In this document: positions 37,637 through 47,787 of the stretch, piece after piece
How positions within the stretch are numbered: position 1 is the stretch's first letter
How the letters are laid out: every line of letters starts with the position of its first letter
Assembly (NCBI GenBank): GCA_903935095.1
Contig: CAIZQH010000003.1
Coordinates: 246,578 to 310,577 of the forward strand
DNA length: 64,000 bases
Source of the DNA: an uncultured Flavobacteriales bacterium
Lineage (GTDB): Bacteria; Bacteroidota; Bacteroidia; Flavobacteriales_D; Crocinitomicaceae
Direction: 5' to 3'
Position numbers and translations under genes: made by a program
The notes under the pieces: model-generated
The model's database searches: none
What the model saw: only the letters and a program-made list of their open reading frames with translations
What the model was told of the DNA's origin: nothing

Positions 37637-38602
37637 TTAATAATCACGGTGAAACAAAAATTCCGCGAGTTCTTCCAACTCTTTATAGGAAATGGATTGC
37701 GGGATACGACTTAATGCAGTCATGGCAAATGAATAATGATTCGACATTTCTTCTTTGCAGAGTTCTTGGATTTGCAAGGATTCAAAAATCGAACGCGTTT
37801 GTGTTATTTTTTCGGTGTCATTTTGCTCGTTTTGCAAGAAGGACAGTTGTGTCAATTGTTTTTCGGAGGCTTTTGATTTTGCCAAAATGGAAAGGAGTGT
37901 TTTTTTATTCGCAAGGACATCTCCGCCTACTTTTTTCCCCACTTTTTCGGGATTTCCATATAAATCCAACAGGTCATCTTGAATTTGAAATGCGATGCCT
38001 AAATGAACACCGAAATCATATAGTGCTTTTCTGTTTTCGGCCGATGTTTCCCCTAAAATAGCTCCCATCTCGAGTGCGCAGCCTAGTAAAACCGATGTTT
38101 TTAAGCGGATCATCTCAATGTATTCCTCACTCGATACATCATTTCTTGTTTCAAAATCCATGTCCATTTGCTGTCCTTCACATACCTCGATTGCCGTGCG
38201 ATTGAACACCTGCATAAGAGCGGGAATCAAGTGTGGTGGATTTTTACAAATTAATTCATAGGCCTTCACAAATAAAACATCTCCGGAAAGAATGGCAATG
38301 TTTGAGTTCCATTTCTCATGAACCGTTTGTTTTGCTCTTCTCAAAGGAGCTTCATCCATGATGTCATCATGAATGAGGGAAAAATTGTGAAAAAGTTCCA
38401 CGGCCAATGCCGCATTCATGCTTTCAGCTTCAGATTTGTGAAATAATTTGGCTGACATAAGGGTTAACATCGGCCTCATTCGTTTTCCTCCTAAGGTCAT
38501 GAAATAACGCAAGGGATCGTATAAATTTGCAGGCGATGACGGAAATGAAAAAGTGGCAATTTCTTTTTCAATCAATTTACTATAGTTCTCGATGGTGTTC
38601 AT
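37637..38602 (-). CDS. Polyprenyl diphosphate synthase
   Basis: Trans-isoprenyl diphosphate synthase of 321 residues. First Asp-rich motif is [10 protein letters not shown] (DDxxD) and the second is [21 protein letters not shown] is the upstream substrate motif. Chain length cannot be assigned; geranylgeranyl or longer (quinone side chain) is likely. Its ATG overlaps the rfbA stop by 4 bases, and it ends the operon. Confidence 0.92.
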   Translation of the reverse strand: MNTIENYSKLIEKEIATFSFPSSPANLYDPLRYFMTLGGKRMRPMLTLMSAKLFHKSEAESMNAALAVELFHNFSLIHDDIMDEAPLRRAKQTVHEKWNSNIAILSGDVLFVKAYELICKNPPHLIPALMQVFNRTAIEVCEGQQMDMDFETRNDVSSEEYIEMIRLKTSVLLGCALEMGAILGETSAENRKALYDFGVHLGIAFQIQDDLLDLYGNPEKVGKKVGGDVLANKKTLLSILAKSKASEKQLTQLSFLQNEQNDTEKITQTRSIFESLQIQELCKEEMSNHYSFAMTALSRIPQSISYKELEELAEFLFHRDY

Positions 38603-39465
38603 TTTCTATTCAGCAATTGGATCAAATAGGAACCGTACCCACTTTTAACAAGTGGCTCTGCGATTTGTTTCAGCTGCTCCTTAGAAATAAATCCATTTCG
38701 ATAAGCGATTTCTTCGATACAGCCAATTTTTAGTCCTTGTCGTTCCTCAATTACCTGAACAAATTGTCCAGCTTGCATTAAGGAGGCAAATGTCCCTGTG
38801 TCTAACCAAGCAGTTCCTCGGTCGAGCACAGCAACTTTTAATTTTCCCTGCCGAAGGTATTCGGCATTCACATCGGTGATTTCGTACTCGCCTCGCGTAG
38901 ATGGTTTTAGTTGCTCAGCAATTTCAACCACGCTATTGTCGTAGAAGTAGAGACCGGGAACCGCAAAATTGGATTTTGGATGAATGGGCTTTTCTTCGAT
39001 GGAAACCGCATTCATTTGATCATCGAATTCAACCACACCATAGCGTTCTGGATCACTTACGTGATAGGCGTAAACTACTCCACCTTCTGGATTATTGTTT
39101 TCTTTCAACAAGGTATCCATCCCGACGCCATAAAAAATATTATCTCCAAGAATCAAGGCTACTTTATCCTTTCCAATAAAGGATTTCCCAATAACAAAAG
39201 CTTGCGCTAGTCCATTTGGTACTTCTTGAACAGCGTAAGAAAATTGACAACCTAAATTTTGACCATCACCCAATAATTTTTCAAAATGTGGTAAATCATG
39301 AGGGGTTGAAATAATTAAGATCTCTTTGATTCCGGCACTCATTAAGATGGACAGTGGATAATAGATCATCGGTTTATCATACACCGGCATCAGTTGTTTG
39401 CTTACCGCTAATGTGAGTGGATGAAGACGTGTTCCTGATCCACCAGCTAAAATGATTCCTTTCAT
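38599..39465 (-). CDS. rfbA: Glucose-1-phosphate thymidylyltransferase
   Basis: Makes dTDP-glucose, the first step to dTDP-rhamnose and related sugars for surface polysaccharide. It has 288 residues. [16 protein letters not shown] is the nucleotidyltransferase signature, with [26 protein letters not shown] and [15 protein letters not shown] [11 protein letters not shown]. No rfbB, C or D genes are in the window. It is preceded by the GLPGLI gene at 9 bases. Confidence 0.95.
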   Translation of the reverse strand: MKGIILAGGSGTRLHPLTLAVSKQLMPVYDKPMIYYPLSILMSAGIKEILIISTPHDLPHFEKLLGDGQNLGCQFSYAVQEVPNGLAQAFVIGKSFIGKDKVALILGDNIFYGVGMDTLLKENNNPEGGVVYAYHVSDPERYGVVEFDDQMNAVSIEEKPIHPKSNFAVPGLYFYDNSVVEIAEQLKPSTRGEYEITDVNAEYLRQGKLKVAVLDRGTAWLDTGTFASLMQAGQFVQVIEERQGLKIGCIEEIAYRNGFISKEQLKQIAEPLVKSGYGSYLIQLLNRK

Positions 39466-39474
39466 ATCAATTTT

Positions 39475-40203
39475 TTATAACCAACGAAATAAATCGTCGA
39501 ACATCCGTTTTCCCCATGGCGTACTGCCATAATCTTTTTCGATTTTCATGCGAAGTTCTTTCAAGGTAAAGACCTTGTTTTTCCCTGCATCAATCGTCAT
39601 GTCCTCTTTCGTAGGTTTTATTTCCTCCACTTTTTTTGCGAAGTAAATAATGCCGCCATCTTCCGTCGCTAATCCAAGGATGGTTCCTGGCAAGCCACAA
39701 AATCCTTCCGGACCTACTGAAGGTACAAGTGCAGTCGTGTACCAAGCATATATGCGTGTGCTATCGTTTTTTTGATAAACCGCTTTGCGGCATTCATAGC
39801 CGCAAATACTTCGTTTGCTATCCGTGATTCTCCAGTTTCTGGCAGGCAAACTATCTTGGACGTATACATTTTGTCCCATAAGTCCTAATACCGTTAATTG
39901 CGTTCCCGTCCTTAAGTTTTGATAGTAACTGTTTTTAGTGGTCATCCAAGACATTTCATCCGCTCGATCAGATGGGATTGCTTTGAAAATCGAAGCAGTA
40001 TCGTTAAAATACAAGGTGAATGATTCTGTACGAATTTTGTTCTCCTCTGTGACCATGCGACGCATGCGTTGGTCAGTGAATCGCTTTTCAAGGTTTGTTC
40101 GACGCTCAAAAGTAATTTTACCATTCAGTACATATTGACTATTTGCATGGAATCCAAAGCAAAGAATCAATGTGAGTAGGTTAATGCCAGCCTTTAAAGT
40201 CAT
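39475..40203 (-). CDS. GLPGLI-family protein
   Basis: Secreted or periplasmic protein of 242 residues with a signal peptide to about residue 22 (FHANSQ). The family hallmark is FCGLPGTILGLATEDGG at about residues 168-184. The function of the family is unknown; members often stand next to TonB-type barrels, as here. The start overlaps the barrel gene stop by 23 bases. Confidence 0.88.
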   Translation of the reverse strand: MTLKAGINLLTLILCFGFHANSQYVLNGKITFERRTNLEKRFTDQRMRRMVTEENKIRTESFTLYFNDTASIFKAIPSDRADEMSWMTTKNSYYQNLRTGTQLTVLGLMGQNVYVQDSLPARNWRITDSKRSICGYECRKAVYQKNDSTRIYAWYTTALVPSVGPEGFCGLPGTILGLATEDGGIIYFAKKVEEIKPTKEDMTIDAGKNKVFTLKELRMKIEKDYGSTPWGKRMFDDLFRWL

Positions 40204-42973
40204 CTTCTCTCGTTTTATTATTATTGAACTTGTAGGTTAATTTCACTAAAAAATACCTAGAGATAATTGTTGTGCGATTATCGGTAATCACGTTGCCATT
40301 AATTTGGCGTTGTAAATTTAAGTTTTGATTCAAGATGTCATTTGCAGATAGTCCAAGAATCACATTTTCTGTAGGAAGGAAGGCTTTGCTCACTTCAAAA
40401 TTGACGATGAAAATATTTCGATTGAACTCCGCAGCTCTACCGGTATTGATGGTATACGTCGCATCAGATTTTATTTGGAAGTGATGTGGCAATCGCCATT
40501 CACCATCGATGAAGTATTTCTGAGTCGCGAAAGGTTGATTCGAAACGCTCGATAAAGAACTTACCGGATTATTGTAGGTGTATGAATTCCCTATAGTAAT
40601 GTTCAAGGAATCTAGCTTCAGCTCGATGTCCAATCCTGCTGTAACAGCTGTTGTTTTCGTCACATTCGCTTGACCATTAATGAAGTTTGTGTACTTGTTG
40701 TAAGAACCATTTACATTTGGGGCCAATTCAATTTTTCGATTAAAAATTGGGAATCCACCTCCTGCAAAAACATTGGCAAATATGTTTCCGTCTACGTTTT
40801 TCGTTTGAGCAACAGTACGTCCAAATTGATCATAGGTTGTTGAAGTTGCAAAGGCATTGTTCGTTAAACTAGCATTTCCACCTGACCAGAAATATCGTCC
40901 AGATAAGGCTTGCCAAACATTGGCATTCAAACGTAGATTGTGCACATAGTTCGGTTTAAGATCGGGATTACCAATTTGAATTCTGTTTGGATTGGTATTG
41001 TCTTGAACGGGTTGTAGATCACTGATCGAAGCAGGGGAAGAAGCCGTGGAATAATTCAATGAAATGCGTTTACTCATTCCTGGTTTAAACTGATAAGAGA
41101 ATTTTGGAAGGAAATTGTTGATGTTTTGATTGGTCACCAAGCTTGTAATCACATTCGTACTTTGAACTTCAATGTTTCTAAATCCAAGTCCACCAGTAAA
41201 GGTATGTTGACGGTGTTCAAAAACAAGCAGCCCTGTTCCGCGTTGTTGGAAACGGGTATTGTCAAATTGATTGGTGAACAGCGACACTTTTTCCGTGTAA
41301 TCACCTGTTAGCGTATTTTTTTCAAACGTTAGCTTGTTTTGATTGGACTTCCCTGCTTCCACGTAATATTCCAATTGGAATTTCCATTTTTTCGCGAAGG
41401 GCTCGGTGTACGTCAGGATTCCGTAGTTCGTTGTATTCGCATTGTCGTTGATTTTACTTTGGTCGATGGTATCAGATAAGGCGCCTGTTTTTAAGGTATA
41501 TAAACTACCATCAGATTGATTGGAACTAGTATTTAGAATGTATTTCAGTTCTAATTCACGGTTGACTTTCTTGAATTTTCTTCTTAAAATTGCTTGGGAA
41601 TTGCTGCTCATTCCTTTTGAACTATTTACATTACGAACACCTGTACTTAAATAGGGATTGAGTGATTCCGTCAAGAAAGTATTTTCACTAAAGTTATCGG
41701 ATTCTCCAAAATCCACATGTAAGTTTGGACGAACCTCCAAATAGGTCAAAGAATCTAAATTGACAGAGTAATTCAAGTTGAAGCGATGTGATTGATTTTT
41801 TGAAACATTCGCTGAAGAGTCTTGCGTGAAATACGAACTGTCTTGTTGAAGGAAATATTGTGATTGACTACTTGACACGGCATTCAAGCGATTCTCATAA
41901 TAGGAATAATTGAATCCAATTTTACCCGTTTTTCCAATTTTATCAGAATAATAGATTCCCGCTTTTGTCGTCTGTGGAATTCCCGAAGAATTGTTTCTGC
42001 TGGATTGGTCCCACATGGTCATTCCACTATTGTTTTGTTCATTTTCTAAACCGAATTTATTCATGTCTCCAAAACCAAAATTCGATTTAGGAGTATTGGA
42101 TGTCAGCAAGAAAACGGATATTTTTTGTTTCTTATTGAAGTTATTTAACAGGATTTCCGATTCATAAAATGGATTATCGCGAATAATGCCAAAATCCGAA
42201 GCACCAGAAATTTTTCCGAAATACCCTTTCTTGGCACTGTCTTTTAGTTTTAAATCCAATACTTGAATTTTATCGTCTTCACCAATGGCGGCATCTTCGT
42301 TTTTCTTTTCGTACACTTGAACGGATTCTACTCCTTTTGCACCCAGATTTCGAGTGGCGATGGTCGGATCGGAGCCAAAGAATTCATCCCCGTCCACAAG
42401 TACCTTACTAATTTCTTTTCCTTGCGAAGTAATGCTTCCATCATCAGCGACCTTAATTCCCGGAAGTTTCTTTAATAAGTCTTCTACGACCGCGTTTTGT
42501 CCGACGTTAAATGAATCGGCAACATATACAAGCGTATCTCCTTTGAAGTATATCGCATTTCTGTTCGTAAGTACGGTTACCTCTCGGATATTTTGGGTTT
42601 TCTGCAACAATTGAATGCGCGGAACTTTGATGTCGTAATTATCCTGGCTTCCAATAATGTAGAAAGTTCGTGTCTCCAATTTCGGATGTTCAATGATTAA
42701 TTGGAACGTATCGATGGGAAAACCAGTCAAGGTAAACTCTCCAAGTTGATTGGTTCGAGTGAAATTCAATAAAACAGAATCTTTCAGACGCAGGGCCATA
42801 ACAGATACGTTTCTCAAAGGAACCACATTGGAGGTGTCGTAAATTGTTCCGGTTAATTTCATTTGCTGAGACCAGCTTGACTGAAGGGCTGAAAGAGCCA
42901 AGAAGCCAAGAAGTAGGATTGTCTTCCAAGGACGGAATAGGGGAGAGTAATTATTTTTCATCAATACGTTCAT
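40181..42973 (-). CDS. Outer-membrane beta-barrel protein, TonB-receptor-like
   Basis: Large barrel of 930 residues. After a signal segment (about 1-36) comes a carboxypeptidase-regulatory-like beta sandwich (MKLTGTIYDTSNVVPLRNVSV, about 38-120). A plug-like domain follows: FNVGQNAVVEDLLKKLPGIKVADDGSI and VLVDGDEFFGSDPTIATRNL. About 600 residues of barrel strands close the protein. This is the outer-membrane beta-barrel (OMP_b-brl_3) type rather than classical SusC. The substrate is unknown. It is the first gene of the operon with GLPGLI, rfbA and the polyprenyl synthase. Confidence 0.88.
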   Translation of the reverse strand: MNVLMKNNYSPLFRPWKTILLLGFLALSALQSSWSQQMKLTGTIYDTSNVVPLRNVSVMALRLKDSVLLNFTRTNQLGEFTLTGFPIDTFQLIIEHPKLETRTFYIIGSQDNYDIKVPRIQLLQKTQNIREVTVLTNRNAIYFKGDTLVYVADSFNVGQNAVVEDLLKKLPGIKVADDGSITSQGKEISKVLVDGDEFFGSDPTIATRNLGAKGVESVQVYEKKNEDAAIGEDDKIQVLDLKLKDSAKKGYFGKISGASDFGIIRDNPFYESEILLNNFNKKQKISVFLLTSNTPKSNFGFGDMNKFGLENEQNNSGMTMWDQSSRNNSSGIPQTTKAGIYYSDKIGKTGKIGFNYSYYENRLNAVSSSQSQYFLQQDSSYFTQDSSANVSKNQSHRFNLNYSVNLDSLTYLEVRPNLHVDFGESDNFSENTFLTESLNPYLSTGVRNVNSSKGMSSNSQAILRRKFKKVNRELELKYILNTSSNQSDGSLYTLKTGALSDTIDQSKINDNANTTNYGILTYTEPFAKKWKFQLEYYVEAGKSNQNKLTFEKNTLTGDYTEKVSLFTNQFDNTRFQQRGTGLLVFEHRQHTFTGGLGFRNIEVQSTNVITSLVTNQNINNFLPKFSYQFKPGMSKRISLNYSTASSPASISDLQPVQDNTNPNRIQIGNPDLKPNYVHNLRLNANVWQALSGRYFWSGGNASLTNNAFATSTTYDQFGRTVAQTKNVDGNIFANVFAGGGFPIFNRKIELAPNVNGSYNKYTNFINGQANVTKTTAVTAGLDIELKLDSLNITIGNSYTYNNPVSSLSSVSNQPFATQKYFIDGEWRLPHHFQIKSDATYTINTGRAAEFNRNIFIVNFEVSKAFLPTENVILGLSANDILNQNLNLQRQINGNVITDNRTTIISRYFLVKLTYKFNNNKTREDDFKGWH

Positions 42974-43014
42974 GATTTGAATGCCATTTTAATACGCTTA
43001 AACAGGAAAAAAGT

Positions 43015-43821
43015 TCAACGTTTTTCATTCTTAGCGAAACTTAAGTTCACTAATGCTTGAAACGTGAATCCATCTGGCTCTGTTATGGGAGAGAATTCTA
43101 CATCTAAAAAACACTTGTTTTTATAGGAATTTTCACTGCTTTTGAGTTGTTTCAGGAGTGGGCTTTCCACATTGAAAGCCAAGGTAGTAGATTGATTTTC
43201 TGTCCCTAACACTAGGAAATTTCGTCCAAAAGCCTCGTCGAATCCACGGAATCGCGTTTCGAATTCCCCTGTTCGTTTGATAAGATCTAACGCGACTCGG
43301 TGTGAACAATCCTGTTTTTCTCCCAATGAAAGTGCTACTAAAGAGAGATCTTCCTGTTTATCGTAACGTTGGAATGTCGCGATAACGGCCCCCTTTGTGC
43401 TGTAGTAAGAACGTTGTTCGGTGAAATAGGGTTTTTTGAGTTCGTAATGAGAAATGATTTGTTGACTTACTGTTTTGAATCCATCACAGAAATAAAACGT
43501 TCGTTCATACTTTTTTCCACTTGTTAAATTTTCTACCTGTTTGATTTTTACGATGTTCAAATTAGCATCTAACCAAGCTGAGGCTTCATTTGTATTTCCC
43601 TCGGAGTCTGTATAAAACAAACTCTGAATCTTTTCTAACCGTTTGTTTTCATCAATTTTGTTGACGTATTTCTCAAAAACGAGCAAGTCCTTGAATTCTT
43701 CTGAAAAAGCGATGCGTTTTTTGTCTTTTTTTGGAGTGATAGGTGCAGATTCGTTGGTGCAATTCGCCAAGTTGAACAAAAGGAAAAAAAGTAGAAAAGT
43801 AGAACGGAGATAGGTTTTCAT
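43015..43821 (-). CDS. Unrecognised lipoprotein
   Basis: I do not recognise this 268-residue protein. The ATG at 43821 (MKTYLRSTFLLFFLLFNLANC) gives a lipoprotein signal with the lipid Cys at residue 21; the earlier in-frame ATG at 43857 adds residues ahead of the signal and is less likely. The rest is mixed alpha/beta with a repeated KxYVNKIDENKRLEK style and no cysteine motif. It lies 41 bases upstream of the barrel gene on the same strand and diverges from ruvX. Confidence 0.7.
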   Translation of the reverse strand: MKTYLRSTFLLFFLLFNLANCTNESAPITPKKDKKRIAFSEEFKDLLVFEKYVNKIDENKRLEKIQSLFYTDSEGNTNEASAWLDANLNIVKIKQVENLTSGKKYERTFYFCDGFKTVSQQIISHYELKKPYFTEQRSYYSTKGAVIATFQRYDKQEDLSLVALSLGEKQDCSHRVALDLIKRTGEFETRFRGFDEAFGRNFLVLGTENQSTTLAFNVESPLLKQLKSSENSYKNKCFLDVEFSPITEPDGFTFQALVNLSFAKNEKR

Positions 43822-43913
43822 ATGGTCGATCACAAAAAGCTTCGTGAAATTAAGCAATCATCTTCAATTTCTAGTGCAGTCTGTAAAATCTTTAAGAATC
43901 TGATATTGTTTCG

Positions 43914-43921
43914 TAAATTTG
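43914..43921 (+). promoter_or_regulatory. -7 element of ruvX, probably leaderless
   Basis: TAAATTTG ends 4 bases before the ruvX ATG. No clear -33 TTG. Confidence 0.45.
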
Positions 43922-43925
43922 TTTT

Positions 43926-44333
43926 ATGTCTAAAATAGTAGCAATTGATTTCGGATTGAAGCGCACAGGTCTTGCCATGACAGATGAAAAGGCCATTATT
44001 GCAAGTCCATTAACCACCGTTGAATCAAGCTCTTTAATGGATTTTTTGATGCAATTAACTTCAAAGGAAGCTATTTCGACGATTGTTATCGGTTTCCCTA
44101 CACGCTTAGATGGTTCAGACACCCATATTACAGAAAATGTCCGCCTATTGAAAGGTGCATTGGAAAAACAATTCCCCTCCATAGCAATAGCCTTGCAGGA
44201 TGAACGATTCAGTTCTTCACGTGCGATGGAAACCATTCACTTGGCCGGGAAAAAGAAGCAAATGAAAGAGAAATCACTGGTGGACAAACTTGCTGCGACT
44301 TTGATTTTACAAGATTACCTCGCTCAACAGTAA
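43926..44333 (+). CDS. ruvX: Putative pre-16S rRNA nuclease / Holliday junction resolvase (YqgF)
   Basis: RNase H-fold protein of 135 residues. The first catalytic Asp is in VAIDFGLKRTGLAMTD (Asp8), TIVIGFPTRLDGSD follows, and the last acidic residue is in VDKLAATLILQDYL. The family was annotated as a resolvase and is now also linked to 16S rRNA 5' maturation. def follows after 30 bases and has its own promoter element. Confidence 0.92.
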   Translation: MSKIVAIDFGLKRTGLAMTDEKAIIASPLTTVESSSLMDFLMQLTSKEAISTIVIGFPTRLDGSDTHITENVRLLKGALEKQFPSIAIALQDERFSSSRAMETIHLAGKKKQMKEKSLVDKLAATLILQDYLAQQ

Positions 44334-44351
44334 AGTCAAATAGGAATTCAT

Positions 44352-44359
44352 TAATTTTG
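44352..44359 (+). promoter_or_regulatory. -7 element of def, probably leaderless
   Basis: TAATTTTG ends 4 bases before the def ATG. Confidence 0.5.
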
Positions 44360-44363
44360 TAGC

Positions 44364-44963
44364 ATGATATTACCAATTGTCGCATACGGAGATCCAGTTT
44401 TAAAAAAAGAAGCTGAGGAAATTGATGAAAAATACCCGGACTTGTCTAAATTGATTGCGGACATGTTTGAAACAATGTATCACGCCAAAGGTGTTGGGTT
44501 AGCGGCACCTCAGATTGGCAAAAGTATTCGTTTGTTTATCGTAGATGGAGCTCCTTTTGCAGACGAAGAGGATGAAGAACCAGATCCGAGAGCTGCTGGA
44601 ATCGAAAACTTCAAGAAAGTATTCATCAATCCAATCATTGAGGAAGAATCAGGTGATAAATGGTCCTTTCAGGAGGGATGCCTTTCCATTCCGAAAATTA
44701 GAGAAAACGTTTTTCGACAAGAAAAAGTACTGATCACTTATTTTGACGAAAATTGGGAATTCCATGAGGAGATGTTTGATGGATATGCGGCAAGAATCAT
44801 TCAACATGAATACGATCACATCGAAGGAATTCTCTTCACGGATCACCTTACTCCGTTAAAAAAGAAAATGTTAACAAAACGCCTACAAAATATTACGTCC
44901 GGAAAAATTGATATCGATTACAAAATGTCCTTTCCAGGCGGTAAAAAACCAAAAATGATATGA
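44364..44963 (+). CDS. def: Peptide deformylase
   Basis: Metalloenzyme that removes the formyl group from new proteins. It has 199 residues. All three motifs are there: GVGLAAPQIG (motif 1), EGCLSIP with the metal Cys, and QHEYDHIEG with the two metal His. An acidic insertion, EEDEEPDPRAAG, sits between motifs 1 and 2. The stop overlaps the start of the next lipoprotein gene (ATGA). Confidence 0.95.
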   Translation: MILPIVAYGDPVLKKEAEEIDEKYPDLSKLIADMFETMYHAKGVGLAAPQIGKSIRLFIVDGAPFADEEDEEPDPRAAGIENFKKVFINPIIEEESGDKWSFQEGCLSIPKIRENVFRQEKVLITYFDENWEFHEEMFDGYAARIIQHEYDHIEGILFTDHLTPLKKKMLTKRLQNITSGKIDIDYKMSFPGGKKPKMI

Positions 44964-45511
44964 GATTAATTAACGCTTTATTGATCGTTCTGAGTTTTAC
45001 TTTATTGCTTGAATCTTGCGGTGGACCTTCAAATGCGGATAAAAAAACCGAATTAAAATCAAGTATCAAACAAATGGAAGACTCCATTATGGCGATTCAA
45101 AAGGACCCAATGCAAGCGGCTAAAATGCCCAGTTTGACGAATATGGAATTGATTAATCGTCTTTTGGCTTATTACCACGCATTTCCCAAGGACAAATACG
45201 CAGCTGACTGTTTATTTAAGACGCATATTAAATACAGCGACTTACAGGCTTATGAGCTATCCGTTGCATACGGTGATACGCTTTTGCAGTTGTTCCCAAA
45301 TTATGAAAACAAAGACTTTTTGTTGGAAAGTATTGCCAGTACCTATGATGTTCTCATTGAGCCAAGAGATGTGGAGAAAGTTCGTTTCTACTATCAAATC
45401 TTGTTAAAAGAAGATTTGAAGCCAGTTAAACGCAAGGACATTGAAAATCGCTTAGCGCATATTGACTTGGATTTTTTCGAGTACAGTCAATTTCGCATCA
45501 ACGGAAAGTAA
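44960..45511 (+). CDS. Small helical lipoprotein, possible TPR-like
   Basis: Lipoprotein of 183 residues with the lipobox LLLESC (Cys20). After a short charged coiled segment (KKTELKSSIKQMEDSIMAIQ) the protein is helical with paired aromatic positions: NRLLAYYHAFPKDKYAADCLFK, LSVAYGDTLLQLFPNY and YYQILLKED. This is like degenerate tetratricopeptide repeats. Function unknown. It is translationally coupled to def and ends 1 base before the convergent aroA stop. Confidence 0.75.
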   Translation: MRLINALLIVLSFTLLLESCGGPSNADKKTELKSSIKQMEDSIMAIQKDPMQAAKMPSLTNMELINRLLAYYHAFPKDKYAADCLFKTHIKYSDLQAYELSVAYGDTLLQLFPNYENKDFLLESIASTYDVLIEPRDVEKVRFYYQILLKEDLKPVKRKDIENRLAHIDLDFFEYSQFRINGK

Positions 45512-45512
45512 A

Positions 45513-46745
45513 TCAACAACGTAAATCCTGAAAGAACTTCGGATATGATTTTGAAATACAGCTTTCGTCGGATAGAATGATGTCCTGTGTGGAAATGGTC
45601 GCTGCAATACTTGCTGCCATCGCAATTCGATGATCTTTATGCGTATTCACCATTCCACCAACTACTTTCCCCTTACCATGGATGTGAATCTCATTCGATC
45701 GAATTTCATAGGACACACCAAAAGTTGTGAGTAATTCACACATCACAAGAAGTCTATCGGACTCTTTGTTTTGCAAACGTTGGATACCGTGAATGATAGA
45801 TGTGCCATTTGCGGCACAAGCCAGGACAACAAGAATCGGAAATAAATCTGGGCAATCTTCGATATTGGTATGAAAAGGTGTTTTTTCCAATGATTCTCGA
45901 ACAATCAATTCACTTTCCGATTGTTCCACCGTCGCGCCAAATTCCGTGATTACTTCTAAAATTTGACGATCGGCTTGCAGCGAATCTATTCGAAGTCCAC
46001 TTAAATAAACAATTCCAGAAATTGCTGCTCCAACAATGTGGTTCGCGGCACCACTCCAATCTCCCTCAATGTGACATGTTGTATGATGATAGGATTGATT
46101 TCCAGCAATCGAATAAGCACTCTCACCAAGTTCTATGCTGATTCCCATCGCATGCATGCGCTGAATGGTCATCGCTAGGTATGGTTTGCTTTTTAAGTCG
46201 TTCACACGAATGTTTAGTCCATTTGACAGGTGAGAAGCGAGTAAACATAATCCACTGATGGCTTGTGATCCCGCAGTTCCATCAACAGTAAGTTCAGAAA
46301 TAGACGGATCCCCCTTGATATGCAATGGAATTTTCCCTTGATTTGAATCAACAGTTAATCCGAGTTGTTTCAATATAGTGATCAGTTGACCTTGCTCTCG
46401 ATTTAGCAAGGTTCCAGATCCGTTTATCGTTATATTGTCACTGCAAACTAAACTAAGGAACGCAAGTGTGCGAAGGGCAAATCCACTTTCTCCAACGTTA
46501 AGTACTAAAGTTCTTTTTAGCGTTTTGTTTATTGGTTGAACTTGCATGGGATTCGTTCCAATGAATGTTGCTCCTATTTCTTCTAGGCAACGCTGCATGG
46601 AAAGTATATCCTCTGAACCATCCAATCCATAAATGTCAATTGATGTATCGCTAAACGCCGCTAATATTAAGCAGCGTTGCGCGTCACTTTTGGATGCATT
46701 CGCTTGGATGTGATGATGGAAACGAAAAGGACTAATCGTTTTCAT
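45513..46745 (-). CDS. aroA: 3-phosphoshikimate 1-carboxyvinyltransferase (EPSP synthase)
   Basis: Sixth step of the shikimate pathway. The ATG at 46745 (MKTISPFRFHHHIQANASKSDAQRCLILAA) is chosen; an upstream frame to 46814 only extends into the neighbour. It has 410 residues. NASKSDAQR holds the substrate Lys, GESGFALRTLAFLSLV the PEP loop, GSQAISGLCLLA and HKDHRIAMAASIAA the rest. The start overlaps the stop of the DAHP synthase gene by 14 bases, so this is a shikimate pathway pair. Confidence 0.93.
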   Translation of the reverse strand: MKTISPFRFHHHIQANASKSDAQRCLILAAFSDTSIDIYGLDGSEDILSMQRCLEEIGATFIGTNPMQVQPINKTLKRTLVLNVGESGFALRTLAFLSLVCSDNITINGSGTLLNREQGQLITILKQLGLTVDSNQGKIPLHIKGDPSISELTVDGTAGSQAISGLCLLASHLSNGLNIRVNDLKSKPYLAMTIQRMHAMGISIELGESAYSIAGNQSYHHTTCHIEGDWSGAANHIVGAAISGIVYLSGLRIDSLQADRQILEVITEFGATVEQSESELIVRESLEKTPFHTNIEDCPDLFPILVVLACAANGTSIIHGIQRLQNKESDRLLVMCELLTTFGVSYEIRSNEIHIHGKGKVVGGMVNTHKDHRIAMAASIAATISTQDIILSDESCISKSYPKFFQDLRC

Positions 46746-47778
46746 TTTGGGATAGAATTTCAGATTGAATTCGAATGGAGTCTTGATGAATAAGTTTGAA
46801 TAGTTGAGTAACAAATTCTTCGGACATTCCTTCAGAACTGGCTTTCATAACATTTTTTCTCAACGCTTCTTCCCATCTATTTGATTGAAGGATCACATGG
46901 TTTTTATCCTTCTTGAATTTCCCAATTTGTTCAGAAATACGCATGCGATTTTTCAGCAACTGAATCAAAGATTCATCAGTCAGGGTTAGCTGTTCTCGAA
47001 AGGCAAGCATATCATCCTCCTCTATTTCTGCTCTATTTCGGATGGTTAAGGATTGGAGTAGCTGTTTCAACTCTTGGGGCGTAATTTGCTGTTTCGCATC
47101 TGTCCATGCAAGAGTTGGATTCACGTGTGATTCGATCATGAGTCCATCGTAATTCAAGTCCATTGCTTTCTGAGCTAATGGCAAAAGCAAGTGTGCTCTT
47201 CCACCGATGTGAGAAGGATCACACATCATGGGGATTTCGGGTAATTCCTGTTTTAAATCAATTGGAATTTGCCAGTTTGGATCGTTTCGGTAACGTGTTT
47301 TCTCATATACCGAGAATCCACGGTGAATGGCTGATACATCACTAATGCCCGCTTTTAATATACGTTCAATGGCACCGATCCACAATTTTAAATCTGGATT
47401 CACGGGGTTTTTCACCATGACTTTGATACCTGTCCCTTGTAGGCATTCGGCAATTTCTTGAACGGTGAATGGATTAACCGTGGAGCGCGCTCCAATCCAA
47501 ATCATATCAAAATTATTCTTGAGAGCCAATTCAACGTGTTCCGCCTTTGCTACTTCCGTAGCGATTTTTAATCCAAAGGTTTCACGCACTTCACACATCC
47601 ATGAAATTCCGATGTCCCCAATTCCCTCGAAATCACCTGGGCGGGTTCTGGGCTTCCAAATACCAGCTCGAAAGTAATCAATTCCAACATCGGATAATCC
47701 ACGAGCCGTTTCTAAAACTTGTTCTCGGGTTTCCGCGCTACACGGACCAGAAATCACCATGGAGTTAACTGGAATCAT
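46732..47778 (-). CDS. Bifunctional DAHP synthase / chorismate mutase
   Basis: Fused enzyme of 348 residues. Residues 1 to about 260 are a DAHP synthase of the type I-beta/KDO8P-like group: ISGPCSAETREQVLE, YFRAGIWKPRTRPGDFEG, VMVKNPVNPDLKLWIGA and CDPSHIGGRAHLL. The C-terminal part, about 265-345, is an AroQ chorismate mutase helix bundle (LLKNRMRISEQIGKFKKDKN). The pair links entry to and exit from the shikimate pathway and often gives feedback control. aroA overlaps downstream. A terminator lies only about 10 bases upstream of the ATG; MVISGPC at 47760 is an alternative start. Confidence 0.93.
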   Translation of the reverse strand: MIPVNSMVISGPCSAETREQVLETARGLSDVGIDYFRAGIWKPRTRPGDFEGIGDIGISWMCEVRETFGLKIATEVAKAEHVELALKNNFDMIWIGARSTVNPFTVQEIAECLQGTGIKVMVKNPVNPDLKLWIGAIERILKAGISDVSAIHRGFSVYEKTRYRNDPNWQIPIDLKQELPEIPMMCDPSHIGGRAHLLLPLAQKAMDLNYDGLMIESHVNPTLAWTDAKQQITPQELKQLLQSLTIRNRAEIEEDDMLAFREQLTLTDESLIQLLKNRMRISEQIGKFKKDKNHVILQSNRWEEALRKNVMKASSEGMSEEFVTQLFKLIHQDSIRIQSEILSQNEND

Positions 47779-47787
47779 ATTCTTGAT

